Source of the DNA: Antitrichia curtipendula
Lineage: Eukaryota > Streptophyta > Bryopsida > Hypnales > Leucodontaceae
Length of the DNA: 64,000 nucleotides
Assembly: GCA_951230915.1 (NCBI GenBank)
Contig: OX579636.1
Coordinates: 38,623,567-38,687,566, forward strand
Direction: 5' to 3'
Below the pieces are notes generated by a model. It did no database searches. It was not told the origin of the DNA and saw only the letters and a program-made list of their open reading frames with translations. The position numbers and the translations under genes were made by a program. Below, one piece after another: positions 37,540-48,259 of the stretch (its first letter is position 1; each line of letters opens with the position of its first letter).

Positions 37540-39080
37540 ATTCCATCATTTCCTTTCCTAATTTTTCGGGCTTCATTCCTAAAAGTCTTCCATTCTAAGT
37601 CACTGTCCTTTTTGGGGGGGCATCATTCCCTTTCCTATTTTTTTCCAGGAATTAGCATAGGTCTCCCATCCCAACTTGTCAATTGTATGGCATTCTTTTT
37701 GGGTTGGATCATTTTGTCTTCTTTTTCTGTAGATGCTTCATTTGTAAGACTCTCCCATCCCAAATTATATTTAATTTTTTTGGTTTAGTTGAATCATTCC
37801 TTTTTCTATTTTGTTCCTAACAATCTTCCATCCCAATTTTCAATTCATCTTTTTTTGTTGAATCATTTCCATCTCTATTTTGTTTTCGCTTATTTCCTGA
37901 AGTTCTCCCACCCCAAGTCCCCAACTCAAAGACACCATTTTTTTCTTCATTAATTCATAGAACTCTTTTATGTGAACTCCATGCCAATATTTATTCATCC
38001 AACTCACTTCCTTTCCTATTTTTTTTCTTCATTAATTCCTAAAATTGTTTAATCCAACGGTAAGCATTTTTCTTTTGCTTATTTCCTTTCCTATTTGTTT
38101 TATTTATTAGCACAATTATTCCATCCTAAGGGATTCCCTAAATTTTTTTCTTTATGGTACGAAATTGAAGTCTATCCATTCACTTCCCATTTTTCATATG
38201 ACATAAGAGGTAATGTGAAACAATATTTGTTTCATATTTCTTTCACATTTGTTTGTTTTTATTAGCAACATTTAAAATGCACTTACATTTCTTTCCCTTC
38301 CTAATCTTTGTAAAATTCATTAGCAAAATGCCAAAATGGCTCCATTCCATCATGAGCCCGAAGGCCATTTAAATAATTTAATTTTTGTATTACCTAAGCC
38401 CTTCTTATTTTTTGTTAGTGATTTGCAAGATTATTGTATCCCAAATAGCTGCCTTTTTTTTGGGTATATCATTTACTTCCTAATTTTATTTGAACTTCAT
38501 TTGCAACATTATCCCATGCCATCCCAATGGCCAATGCCCTTTATTTTTTGTATATCATTCCCTTTCCTATTTCTTTGGGATTCATTCCCTTATCAAATGT
38601 TTCTTGGGATTCATTCCCTTTCCTTTTTGGGGGGGATTCTTTCCCTTTCCTAATTTTTTGGATTCATTTCTTTTCCAATTTTTTTTAGATTGATTAGCAA
38701 AATTGTTACATCCCAAGTTATATAAAAACTAAATGGCATTATTATTCTCTTCCTAATTTTTCTCCAACTCAATGCCAATTTTTGGCATTCAGTTTACCTT
38801 CCTACTTTTTTTGTGCTTCATTAGCAAAATTGCTCCATCTAAAATTCTCAATCAAAGGCCATTTAAATTTTGTATTCTCTAAACCCATTCTAATTTTTTT
38901 GGGCTTCATTTGTCACGTTATTCTATCCCAACTAAATGCCATTCATTTTTAAGTAGGTAATTACTTCCCTATTTTTTGCTTTTCTCTATCATTCCTTTGC
39001 CTATTTTGCAAGTGAATTTTTACCTATTTCAATCCCTTTTGGGGGGGAGTTCCATCATTCCTTTGCATATATATATTTCC
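37540..39080. repeat. pyrimidine-rich degenerate tandem block 2 inside giant hAT
   Basis: Same diverged phrases as block 1 (CATTCCCTTTCCTATTT, TTCATTAGCAAAATTG, CATCCCAA, AATGCCATT), recurring about every 80-100 bp. Open frames here are short Phe/Leu/Ser-rich by-products of the repeat. Confidence 0.65.
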
Positions 39081-39476
39081 ATCAAGGCATTAATGACATT
39101 TGAAAAGCGTTTTTTCCCCTAATTTCAAGTTCGGGCCACTTCGTGCCTTCGTGGTCCGTCCAACCTTCCCTACTTCTATTCATTGAGTGGAAATTGGGAA
39201 TGAATTGTACTCCAATTCAATGACATTTCATTTCATGGTATAAATAATTTTAATATGTATGAAGTCCACAAGTCCATTCAAATTTCAAATGAGTACGTGC
39301 AAAAAATAAATGAAGTCACTTTGGGCAAAATCATTCAAAACAAAATCAAATATATTTCATATGCATAGTGTAATACAAAGTAGGAAAGTATATAAGCCTA
39401 TATAATATTATAGTGCTAGGAAAATAAGTCTTCTAAGAAAACCTAAGCTCACTAGCTAAAACACTCAAAACTATAC

Positions 39477-41774
39477 TTAGTCCATGTTCATTGGACTACT
39501 TGCACTGCCACTTGGTCCAGCCTCATTGTCATGTGTCCCGGCGCGAATTGGAAGGTCTTCATCTGTTCCCAAACGAAGTCTACGAACTGCGGATCGAGTT
39601 CTCCTCGCTGGTCCGTCTTCCTCTAAAAGAGCCTTCAATATTTGTGATTGCTTGAGGCTTTGAAGACATTGGAGAGTTCCCGGGCTATGTTGTTCCAACA
39701 AGAAGTCCATCCCATCATTTCGAAAGGTTTCTCGCCACTCTGACTCCGATAGTTGTGCAAGTTCAGCAGGGTCTGGCATGTCAATGTCTTCCCCCCTCCG
39801 CATCCCCTGGTCGTCAGTAATGCAAACTCCATCAACGCCCCACAACCATCCAAGAGGATGAGGTCCAAATTGGAAGTATTCTTGTGCCTCATTCCAATGC
39901 CCATTGAAGCATTGGAAGAAGAATTTTCGTTGTCCTTGGCTAAAGTTGTCCTTCAATGGAACCAAGTGGTGGCACACCTCCACAATTTGAGCCGGATCTT
40001 TTTCCCAACCCCATTCGGTACAAAGTTGTTGTTTGCCCAACGAATGGATGTTCAATTTCCAACTCCACACCAAGTCTATTCCCCACTTCTAAGAATGATC
40101 AGGGGCATTTTCAGCATTGAATTCCCAATGCGGTGGCATATAGGGAACTAATCCAAACAACTCATACAAGCGCTTATGGAAAGGAGCCTTGCATAGTGAA
40201 CAACGTCGGCGGACAATCATCAAGCTAATTAGGCAGAATGGGTGGTACAAATGTTCACACGTGCCTAAGTGCATTCCACCTTCCGGGCCAAATGGATTAA
40301 GGCAAATGGGACATGTAGTTCCATCGTGTACGAAGGTTGAAGGGTTTGGCTACAGTAGTAATGGATTGCTTTCATGGTCCACGGCAGAGCCAACTTCATT
40401 CTTGAAATCCCAATCATGTTTGGACCAGTCGATGGTTTTTTGTCCACCAGCAATGTCAATGGTTGCCATTTCATCCATGTTGAAATGATCATCCACCAGG
40501 GCCCACAATGTCAAACCAAAAACCCTCTTTTGATTGTGTGCGCCGTAATTGTGGTCAATTTTTTTGAATTCCTCCACCATTTGCCTAGTCCTGTCAACAC
40601 TGAAGACACATGCCAGCTTCCATTGGTAATACTGCTCCATCAATGCATGCAATTGATTTTTCAATGTCAAATTCATTGCAAGCGCGTCCGTCAGTTGGAT
40701 GCTTTGGTCCACTGGCCCTGCTGCACCTACATTTGCGGGTAATTCTCCAAAGGACAAAGAATCATCCTGAGTATCCATTGTTGCACCAACTTCTGTAGGT
40801 TCCAATGGAATTTGAGAATTATTTGAAGGCCCTTGCGCTTCCCCTCATGGATCTTGACCACGATTGGCCAATGTTGCTGCCTCAAGAGCGTGCCGAAGTA
40901 CCTCCATCTCACGTTGTTGTTGATTGATAATGTTGTCTTTCTCTTGCATGTCTTCTCTCATTTTGTTAACATCATTATACAAAGAATGCAATTCCTCATT
41001 CTTCTCATTCACTTCAATCAACAAACCCTGGATTCGGTTTGTAGCAGCTGTAACATCCACAATTCCTACCACTGGTTCGTCAATAGGTGGCACCTGTTCC
41101 TCCACAACATTTTCGTGTAAAACCTCAGCAGTTTGACGCGAAGCCCTCCTCTTTTTAGCTCGTAGTAGTTGAGTTCTATGGCTGATTACAACTGGTACAC
41201 GAGATCCATCTGAGTCGTCGTCCGTAGATGAGTCTTCAGTGTCATATCTTCGTGGTGCTTGAACCTGCGTATTTGTTTTCCCTAGACCACCTTCCGGGTA
41301 TCTTTTTACCCCCCTTGGAATGAATCCATTTGCTGGAGTAGGAATATTGACATTTTCTCCCATTTGCTTCAAAGTTGACCAATCCACTCTCTTGTTCAAC
41401 TTCAGCTCCGCATAGACCCCTCGTGCAAGGAAAAGTTGCACTTCATTGCGTATGACGTTTGAGAGAGTTTACAACACTTGGTACACCTCAATGCATCGGT
41501 TTGTAAACTCTTCGTCCAGGCAGTATTTTAAATTTGCCTTGTAGAAGCGTCTGTGACAGTTGTGTCGCTCTTCCGGGAACAACTTGTCTATGTGGCACCA
41601 CTCAATATAATTGGCGCAGTCATCATATGTCCATGGTTCAAGCACGCCCTCCCACCCCCTGAATGCAAGTTTGTCAGGGTTTCGTAGAACATGTAGTCGC
41701 TTACGATGTTTGTTTCTGGCTCGTGGTCGGGTCCTATCTCGTTCTTCCTTGGTCATTCTTGGTGGTGTATCCAT
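39477..41774 (-). pseudogene. cargo gene 1: coiled-coil, RING-H2 protein with four in-frame stops
   Basis: One reading frame runs 766 codons from an ATG at 41772-41774 to the stop at 39477, with protein-like sequence throughout, but is cut by TAA (41469-41471), TGA (40845-40847), TAG (40350-40352) and TAG (40089-40091). There is no frameshift. Codons 1-101 are basic then aromatic-rich; about 243-303 is a predicted coiled coil (ELHSLYNDVNKMREDMQEKD); about 488-530 is a RING-H2 finger: CPIC, then CEHLYHPFC, then CSLC, with all eight metal ligands in the order C3H2C3. The C-terminal part is Trp-rich, then acidic. RING-H2 proteins are commonly E3 ubiquitin ligases; the target is unknown. All four stops can come from CAA, CGA or CAG by one C-to-T change, which fits deamination of methylated DNA. 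No family for the rest recognised. Confidence 0.8.
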
Positions 41775-41902
41775 TTTTGTAGAAAAAAGCGAAATCCTCC
41801 ACGTGGCAATCAAGTAGACCCCGCACAACGCTCACAACCAGCTCAATGAAGAGATGGAAGGCTGAGAGTATGCAGGGCGGAGACAAATGAGGCAGGGACG
41901 GC
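41775..41902 (-). other. presumed 5' UTR of cargo gene 1
   Basis: Short interval between the TATA box and the ATG, too short and too AT/GC-neutral to hold another gene. Confidence 0.4.
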
Positions 41903-41910
41903 CTTATATA
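41903..41910 (-). promoter_or_regulatory. TATA box of cargo gene 1
   Basis: TATATAAG on the minus strand, about 130 bp upstream of the ATG, with the GC-motif array 41928-42070 directly upstream. Confidence 0.7.
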
Positions 41911-41927
41911 GTTGCAGCTGGGGGACG

Positions 41928-42070
41928 CCAGGGCGGGGACTCCATCGAGTTGGGGCGGGGACTCCTCCGAGTGGGGGCGGGGACTCCACCGAGAGGGGGC
42001 GGGGACTCCAGACAGTGGGACTGGGACTCCAGACAGTGGGGGCGGGGACTCTAGAGAGTGGGCGCGGACA
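41928..42070 (+). repeat. GGGCGGGGACTCC motif array upstream of cargo gene 1
   Basis: About seven motifs at roughly 22-26 bp spacing (spacers such as ATCGAGTG, ACCGAGAG, AGACAGTG), same plus-strand orientation as the transposase array. This is the second example of the array, TATA box, gene order. Confidence 0.88.
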
Positions 42071-42599
42071 TGATTTAAATATACGAAGTTAATGTGCTTA
42101 GACATATTTCTATTTCCTAAGGTAGAAGGCTCGAAAAGAGTTTTGGCATTAAGAACTGCCCCTATAAGTGGTTGTAGAATGGACATGATGCAGTTTTCAA
42201 ATTGACCTCAAAAGACAAAAAGGAAGGAAGGAAAAAAACATTCTTTATCACAAGAGCCAATCATTGTCTTTGCTATCCCCATTTTTCTTTAGAATTGCAA
42301 TATGAAGGACGTAAGAATATAAATAGGGACCTAGGACACATCTCCTTTGAAAATTTATAATTAATTCAATAATGTTTAAAAAAATATGAAACCGATTGGG
42401 CTACATTCCTCATCAATTTTTCTTGGTTTCAAGGATGAGCTTAAAAATATTCCCATGTAAAGAAATACTGTAAAAATGCGAACCAGCCCTTAGATGAGTG
42501 ATTTCTGAGCCTTCTACATTACTCCATGTTCTAAGTGACTCTAGCAGTCCATATTGAGATTTAATGTTAGATCATATCACTCTAACACCCCAATAATTT
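42071..42599. other. spacer inside giant hAT
   Basis: AT-rich spacer between the array of cargo gene 1 and degenerate block 3. Nothing recognisable. Confidence 0.4.
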
Positions 42600-43830
42600 C
42601 CATATCCTAATCAATCCACCATTCCATATTTTTTTTGGGTGTTAAATTGCTTCATTATAAGTTTGTAACCCCCAAACCACTTCCATGTCCAAATCACTCC
42701 ACTATTCCATAGATTTTTTGGATGTTACATTATTTTATAGTGACACCCAAATCATTTCCATATAAGAAAGCACTCCACCATTCATATTTCTTTTAATGTT
42801 AGATTATTTAAGTCCGTAAAAATAATTCCCCCCGCTAAAAATCCTAAAATAAATTGGTATGCTTTTCTAAAGCTTTGGTCACTCCATCTCCCCTTTTAGA
42901 CATTGATTTTTAAAGCACACTTCCATTTCAAGTGATTGCCATAATTTTTCTGGTGTTTTCATTCTCTTCCCTATTTTGTGGGCATCATTACCAGAAAAAA
43001 TTATTTGAATTCAATGCCACTTGTGTAAGGTGGAATGATTTTTTTTTCCCGCTATTAGCAAAATTGTTCCATCCCAACTCGAGGCCATTTATTTTTGAAT
43101 GATCATTCCTATTAATTTCATTTTTTGTTTTTATTAGCCAAGCTCTTTCATCTAAAGGAAATTCCATTTACTTTTTGTGGTAACGCAAATCTATCCGAAC
43201 TAAATGGTAAATTTTTTGGGGTGTTAGTTGAAATCACTTTGACACACTATTTTTTGTGGGTCTATGTCTCTCACAAAATTATTCCATACCAACCCCAAGC
43301 CATTTCGGATTTGTTCCATGATTTCCTTTCCTATTTTTTTTTCCATTAATGAACAAAGGAGTTCCCATGCCAACTCTATGCCATTCCTTTTGGCTTGGAT
43401 GATTATCATTTTTTGTTCGCTTCATTCCTAAAACTCTCCCATCCCAACTCATAGTTATTTTTTTTTTTTTTGTTCAAACATTCCATTTTCTATTTTGTTT
43501 TCGTTCATTAAGTGAGAAGACTATTTTATTCGAATTCATAGTTTAGCTTTATTCGTTCAATCTTTCCTTTCCCTACTTAATTTTTTTCTAATTTACTAAA
43601 GTTCTTCCACCTCAACTCAAAGCCATTAATCTTATTTTTGGGTTCCATCATTCCCTTTCCTTTTCTTTTTTTCGTTTTATAATTTTTAATTTTTTTGAAC
43701 CTTTTTTTGTGTTCATGATTAAAATTATCCCAATGTACTTCAATGTTATTCTTTTTTTTGTTGGATCATTTATTTTATTTTGGGGGGGCTTCATTAACTT
43801 CTAAAACTGTAAAACATAGACATAGTGAAA
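42600..43830. repeat. pyrimidine-rich degenerate tandem block 3 inside giant hAT
   Basis: Continues the same diverged phrases as blocks 1 and 2 (TTCATTCCTAAAACTCTCCC at 43420, CATTCCCTTTCC at 43650). Lies between cargo gene 1 and the 3' end of the kinase-like gene. Confidence 0.6.
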
Positions 43831-44110
43831 AGATAAAGTGTATGTATTTTTATACCAAACTATTGCATTCACTATTTTTATAAAAGTTTTATCATCAATT
43901 CATAGAACCCATAAACATGCAATGAGAAAGAACAATGACATAGCAGGTTAATATATTCACATGAGATCTTGAATGTACAATGCATCCGACTTCATATATA
44001 TTTGAGGTGTTCGGCAATTGCGAAGTACATACACATGGTCCTCTATGAGGATGATTTACCTTCTATGCCTGAACTATATGCTAAGCTACAAAAAGTAAAA
44101 AAACTAAATA

Positions 44111-45691
44111 CTATATACAATAACAACATTCTGGCATAGTCCAACAGTGGGGGGCCTTCTTCAATGCGTCGAGAACATCTGGCACTGACGTCCTTTCACT
44201 CACATCCTCTTTTACGAGGCTTTCCAATTTGATCCTGAGGTTCTGATACTGCTCTGGATTCTTCGTTGTAAAGTATTTGGAGCCCCACTCTTCCTTCCAA
44301 ATTTGTGCTGCTATCCATCCGGCCGCATATGCATCAACTGCCATGGAATACAAATGCATTTTTTGCATGGCCTCAATTGAATTTGCCGAACCTTGCTCTC
44401 CGTATATATAAAACAATTCAGGGGCTGCAAACCTTCGCATTCTCTTCTCCTTCACTAGGATGTCCTTGTTGGGAAAGCCATACCTTGACGGCTCCTTCTC
44501 TACAGCTCGGCTAGAAAGTCCCCAATCACATATCCCTATATACACCGTGTGCTCTTTATAATCATCAAAATGGAGCAAAATATTGGATGGAGTGATGTCG
44601 TTGTGCATGTACTGCGCATCGTGGCATTTCCCCACAATGACAAGCAAAGAAAGTGCCAAGTTCACTCGGTTCCGTCGGCAAGTTGCAACCCATGTAAGCT
44701 CCTCTTTTGTCAACCCTATACCTTGTTCATGCTTAATCTCATCGACATCCAATGTTTCGCTTACTTTCGAATTGTATTTGGATAAGAAAGAAATTAGAGA
44801 GCCTCCATTCCACCATAACGTGTAGCCTTCCATCATTTTAGGGTGGAGGTACGCAATTCGAATGATGCCAGGATGTCTCACTGGACACCCGCCCGCCTCA
44901 TTGATGATTCCTTGGCGCTTCTCCTTTTCATTTGTGGTTTTCAAGCTCTTCCCAGCAAAAAATATCCAACTAGGAATGCTCTGAAGTTTTGTAAGCATCA
45001 CCTTCCTCACGGTCCCATATGAACCAACGGCACTTTGTTCCGGCATGGGAATGACTTTTACTGAACTTTCAAGCCACTTGAATGTTCCACTAACACAATG
45101 AGCTGTTATGGTGTCTTCAATTGTCGCTTTCCAAGGTGTTTGCTTTTTCTTACGTGATGAAGAAAATTGTTGAGCAAAGTTTTGAATGATTTTCAACTTT
45201 GCAACCACCTCTTTATTTTGTGTGTCCCAATCGCTACCATCTTCTTTCTTCCCCATGTGGTAACACCAATTTGACACTATATTGGTTGTGAAGGCAACCA
45301 CCTGTTTATCCAGCCAGTCTTGGTGCAACCAATAATCAGAGAAATTGTTGAATTTCTCAGATGCTTCAAACTTTGACTCCAGCTCCGTTCTCAGGTCCCT
45401 CGTGAGTTTGTGGTACCCTTCTTCGTTGAGCGCCACATACTCCCTGGTCAACATAGTCGTACTGCGACGAGTGTAGAACACCACAACTATTGCTCTCCCT
45501 TCAACTATGAATTCATGTGGAGGCATATGGGGATTGAGTGCTTTCTTGCGTTTCTTTTGGCTTGATGAAGAAGGGTTCGATGAACCTGAGGCCATCAAGT
45601 TGTCCGTGGATGGAATTACCATCTCACCGACATCATCTAAATCTACAAACATAGGTTTTTTCTCCGCCGATGCACTCCCTTCCCCCGCCAT
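44111..45691 (-). CDS. cargo gene 2: protein-kinase-like protein
   Basis: Intact frame of 526 codons from ATG 45689-45691; the frame extends upstream only with a GTG start, which I do not use. The N-terminal ~210 residues (Ser-rich, with KKRKK, a possible nuclear signal) match nothing I know. The C-terminal half has a protein-kinase fold: glycine loop VGSYGTV (about 222), candidate ATP-binding Lys in FFAGKSLK (about 248), catalytic loop HNDITPSNILL (about 363, HRD replaced by HND but Asp and Asn kept), DWG in place of DFG (about 389), and AAPE (about 423). Activity is therefore possible but not certain. It stands between its own TATA/array module and degenerate block 3, and is the rightmost gene of the giant hAT. 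Its role in the element is unknown; it could act on the transposase or on host chromatin, but nothing in the sequence shows this. Confidence 0.85.
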   Translation of the reverse strand: MAGEGSASAEKKPMFVDLDDVGEMVIPSTDNLMASGSSNPSSSSQKKRKKALNPHMPPHEFIVEGRAIVVVFYTRRSTTMLTREYVALNEEGYHKLTRDLRTELESKFEASEKFNNFSDYWLHQDWLDKQVVAFTTNIVSNWCYHMGKKEDGSDWDTQNKEVVAKLKIIQNFAQQFSSSRKKKQTPWKATIEDTITAHCVSGTFKWLESSVKVIPMPEQSAVGSYGTVRKVMLTKLQSIPSWIFFAGKSLKTTNEKEKRQGIINEAGGCPVRHPGIIRIAYLHPKMMEGYTLWWNGGSLISFLSKYNSKVSETLDVDEIKHEQGIGLTKEELTWVATCRRNRVNLALSLLVIVGKCHDAQYMHNDITPSNILLHFDDYKEHTVYIGICDWGLSSRAVEKEPSRYGFPNKDILVKEKRMRRFAAPELFYIYGEQGSANSIEAMQKMHLYSMAVDAYAAGWIAAQIWKEEWGSKYFTTKNPEQYQNLRIKLESLVKEDVSERTSVPDVLDALKKAPHCWTMPECCYCI

Positions 45692-45874
45692 AACGAAAAG
45701 AAATTGTTCAATGGGCCTCTGCAAGCACAAAAGCCCCGAAAATTTGAAAAAAACCGGGTCACATATGAGGGCCAAGCCCACCACCCACCAAACTCACTCA
45801 CATAGGCCGTGGGGACGAACTAGTGTGTGAGGCGTAGGGCGCGGACTTGGCAAAGAAATGAGGGCGGGGACTCG

Positions 45875-45883
45875 CTTTATATA
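45875..45883 (-). promoter_or_regulatory. TATA box of cargo gene 2
   Basis: TATATAAAG on the minus strand, about 185 bp upstream of the kinase-like ATG. Two GC motifs lie between it and the ATG (45836-45874) and the right subterminal array lies upstream. Confidence 0.7.
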
Positions 45884-45899
45884 GTTCCCCCGCTCCTCA

Positions 45900-46193
45900 A
45901 GTACCCGCCCCGACACGTGCCGTCCACGCCCCGTCTTCCTCACGTTCCCGCCCCAGTCGCTGGAGTCCTCGCCCCCACGCAGGAGTCCCCGCCCCACTCT
46001 TTGGAGTCCCCGCCCCACTCTCTGGAGTCCCCGCCCCCTCTCACTGGAGTCCCCGCCCCCCACTCACTGGAGTCCCCGCCCCCACTCACTGAAGTCCCCG
46101 CCCCCACTGTCTGGAGTCCCCGCCCCTACTGGATGGAGTCCCTGCCCCCACTCAATGGAGTCCCCGCCCTGACTCTGGAGTCCCCGCCCTGCA
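45900..46193 (-). repeat. right subterminal GC-motif array of giant hAT
   Basis: About thirteen copies of the motif in reverse orientation (GGAGTCCCCGCCCC on the plus strand), at about 24-bp spacing. So the motif points inward from both ends of the transposon. The array also serves as the upstream region of cargo gene 2. Confidence 0.9.
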
Positions 46194-46332
46194 TGTTCCT
46201 AAATCCACGTGGCGTCCATGTGGCCTACTTTTTTGGTTTCATAAAGTCAACTTTGTGTTGACTGTATCGGGTGGGTGAGACCTCTAACGGACGTCCCGGA
46301 CGGACGGACAGGCAAACCGGACGTCCATACAG

Positions 46333-46345
46333 TATGACAACCATG
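46333..46345 (-). repeat. right terminal inverted repeat of giant hAT
   Basis: Reverse complement reads CATGGTTGTCATA, one mismatch from the left end. Followed by the target duplication AAAAAAGT at 46346-46353. Confidence 0.88.
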
Positions 46346-47152
46346 AAAAAAGTGTAGTAGACTACTATGACAATGTGTTGAAAAAATTTCAGCCAATTTG
46401 ACTACATGGATTGAAGGATTATAACATTTGAAGTAAAAAAAAACGTTAGATTCCTTTCAAATAGGGCTGTTAGACTTCAAGCCCTCTTGGAGTAAAATTG
46501 ATGAATTTGAATCTTTCCACCATTGAGTTTTAAATCTTGTTACGTACATTCATGCAGAATTTTAGAAGCAAATACATACTCTAGCTTAGTCTAAATCACC
46601 CTGCAATGCAAAGAGGTTAAGCGAACTAGTCATTTCTTGATGATTTTTTGTGCAATGAAGAAATTTTTTTAATTGAAATTCACATGGTGAAAATTTAGAG
46701 ACAAACATTTGAATTATATGGGAAATATTTCAAGAACTTGGACTTCATAGATAACAAAGCTTGAAGTTAGAAAAAAATATTTTTTTCTGCCTAAATTGCC
46801 CCATCATAGGTAACAAAGTTTGACTCCTCTTAGAATGTAATTCGAGAACTAAAATTTGTTTTTTTGTAAAACTTTATGCCATATTTTAATAGTTACATAC
46901 AACCAAGTTTCAAAAGTAGATGAAGATTCTAGAAAAAATTGCTCAAATTGTTGAAGGTACCAAATTCTTTTGGAATAGCATAACTTTTTTATTTATGCAC
47001 CCAATTGGAAAAAAAATATGATCCTACTAAAAGGGTACATGTTAACACCTTGTATCAAGATTTTATGAACTTCCAACCAAAATTGACATCATATGATCCC
47101 ACCCAAGTTTTTAGGTGTCCTTTAAACAAACATTTGGTCCATTAGGGATTAA
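46346..47152 (+). mobile_element. right part of TTAA-family A1 element split by the giant hAT
   Basis: Continues the A1 sequence begun at 28720-28818 (ACAATGTGTTGAAAAAATTT, then CACCCTGCAATGC at about 46599) and ends TTGGTCCATTAGGGATTAA, with TTAA at 47149-47152. It shows that the hAT inserted after the A1 element. Confidence 0.8.
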
Positions 47153-47342
47153 ACTCTCTTTGTAACCTTTCTTTGATTCACAGTGAACCACATCAATGCC
47201 TTTTTTTATATTGCATTTGAATTTTTGTTCAACTTTGAAATGGTAATTAACAACTTTGGATAGTCACATAGAATCTATCTGTTTTTTTCCCTCGATTGCC
47301 ATATTGATCCCACATTTTTGTAATTCTCAATGCAATTAAGGA

Positions 47343-48259
47343 TTAACCCTTAAAGGACCAAACTTCAATGTTTTGACACATAGCGATTTGGGGCAGCTCA
47401 ATATGAATGGAATTTTTATTTATTTTTCTTTGAAATTTTCATACAAAATGTGCCCAAGAAATAGCTTTAAGGCCCCAATTTTTTTTTATAATTTTTGACT
47501 ACATGGTTAAAAAGTTATTGTATGCTATGTTTATTTTTTTCTAGACCGAGCAGTCCAAACAAATTAGATTTTTTTTTTTGCTTAAACAAAAATTTGAATT
47601 TGATTTTCAAGATTGATATACACATGGAAAGCTTTTAATCATTCCATTTTGATTAATGAGGTGAAAGTTATGAGGAGTAGTTTTAGTTTGCGGACACTTA
47701 TGGATTTTTTACTCTAAAATAAACTTTGAAGTTCTTTATTTCAATCAGTTTCAATAGTTTTGGGAAAAAAATAAAAACATAGAATGAATATTGCTTATTA
47801 AAACATTACAACCATTGGGATTGGCATTTTTCAATTCTATAACTAATTTTTCAACAATTTAGTATTTTGAATCATTTTCCACTCTTTTCTATTTACTATT
47901 TTTTTCCTATATGTTGTACAATTCCAAATGGTCTAAAGTTTTTCAAGCATGTAGCCAATAATGAATCCAAAGAAGCACCACCAACATGGACATTTTTTCA
48001 TACAAATGTGACCTTGTGAAGTGTGCTGCCCTATTTTTTGCAAGGCCATAAAAAGGATTTTTGTCACTTCAAACGCTAATATCTTGCAATCTATAATCTA
48101 AATTTTTTTTCTACATCTTTTCAAACAAGTGCACTACAAGATTATATGGTTATATGTATCCACTTTTTATATTTTTTTCTAAAATTTGGTACTTATACTA
48201 GAAATGGCAGTTTGGGATTGTTTTTGGTGAAAATATAGTAAAAAACATTTAGAGGCTTC
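47343..48259 (-). mobile_element. TTAA-family element, type A2, inverted, near full length
   Basis: The left end is TTAACCCTTAAAGGACC; the right end near 48259 is decayed. The interior is the reverse of the 943-bp A2 elements at clearly lower identity, so this is an older copy. Confidence 0.7.

Larger units (their letters stand above)
28819..46345 (-). mobile_element. giant hAT transposon with cargo genes, 17.5 kb
   Basis: Bounded by CAGGGTTGTCATA at the left and the reverse complement CATGGTTGTCATA at the right (12 of 13 match, CA-start typical of hAT), with a perfect 8-bp duplication AAAAAAGT outside both ends. Inside are an intact hAT transposase, a broken RING-H2/coiled-coil gene and an intact kinase-like gene, all on the minus strand; GC-rich motif arrays at both ends and upstream of every gene; three pyrimidine-rich degenerate tandem blocks; and a nested Tc1/mariner remnant. 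An A1 element elsewhere in the window gives the empty site. Typical hAT elements are a few kb, so this size and cargo are unusual. The inference that transposase acts on these ends rests on their position only. Confidence 0.9.

Noticed and set aside
39477..41774. Alternative genetic code to explain in-frame stops in cargo gene 1
   Set aside because: All three stop codons appear inside the frame, while the transposase and kinase-like frames of the same element are uninterrupted.
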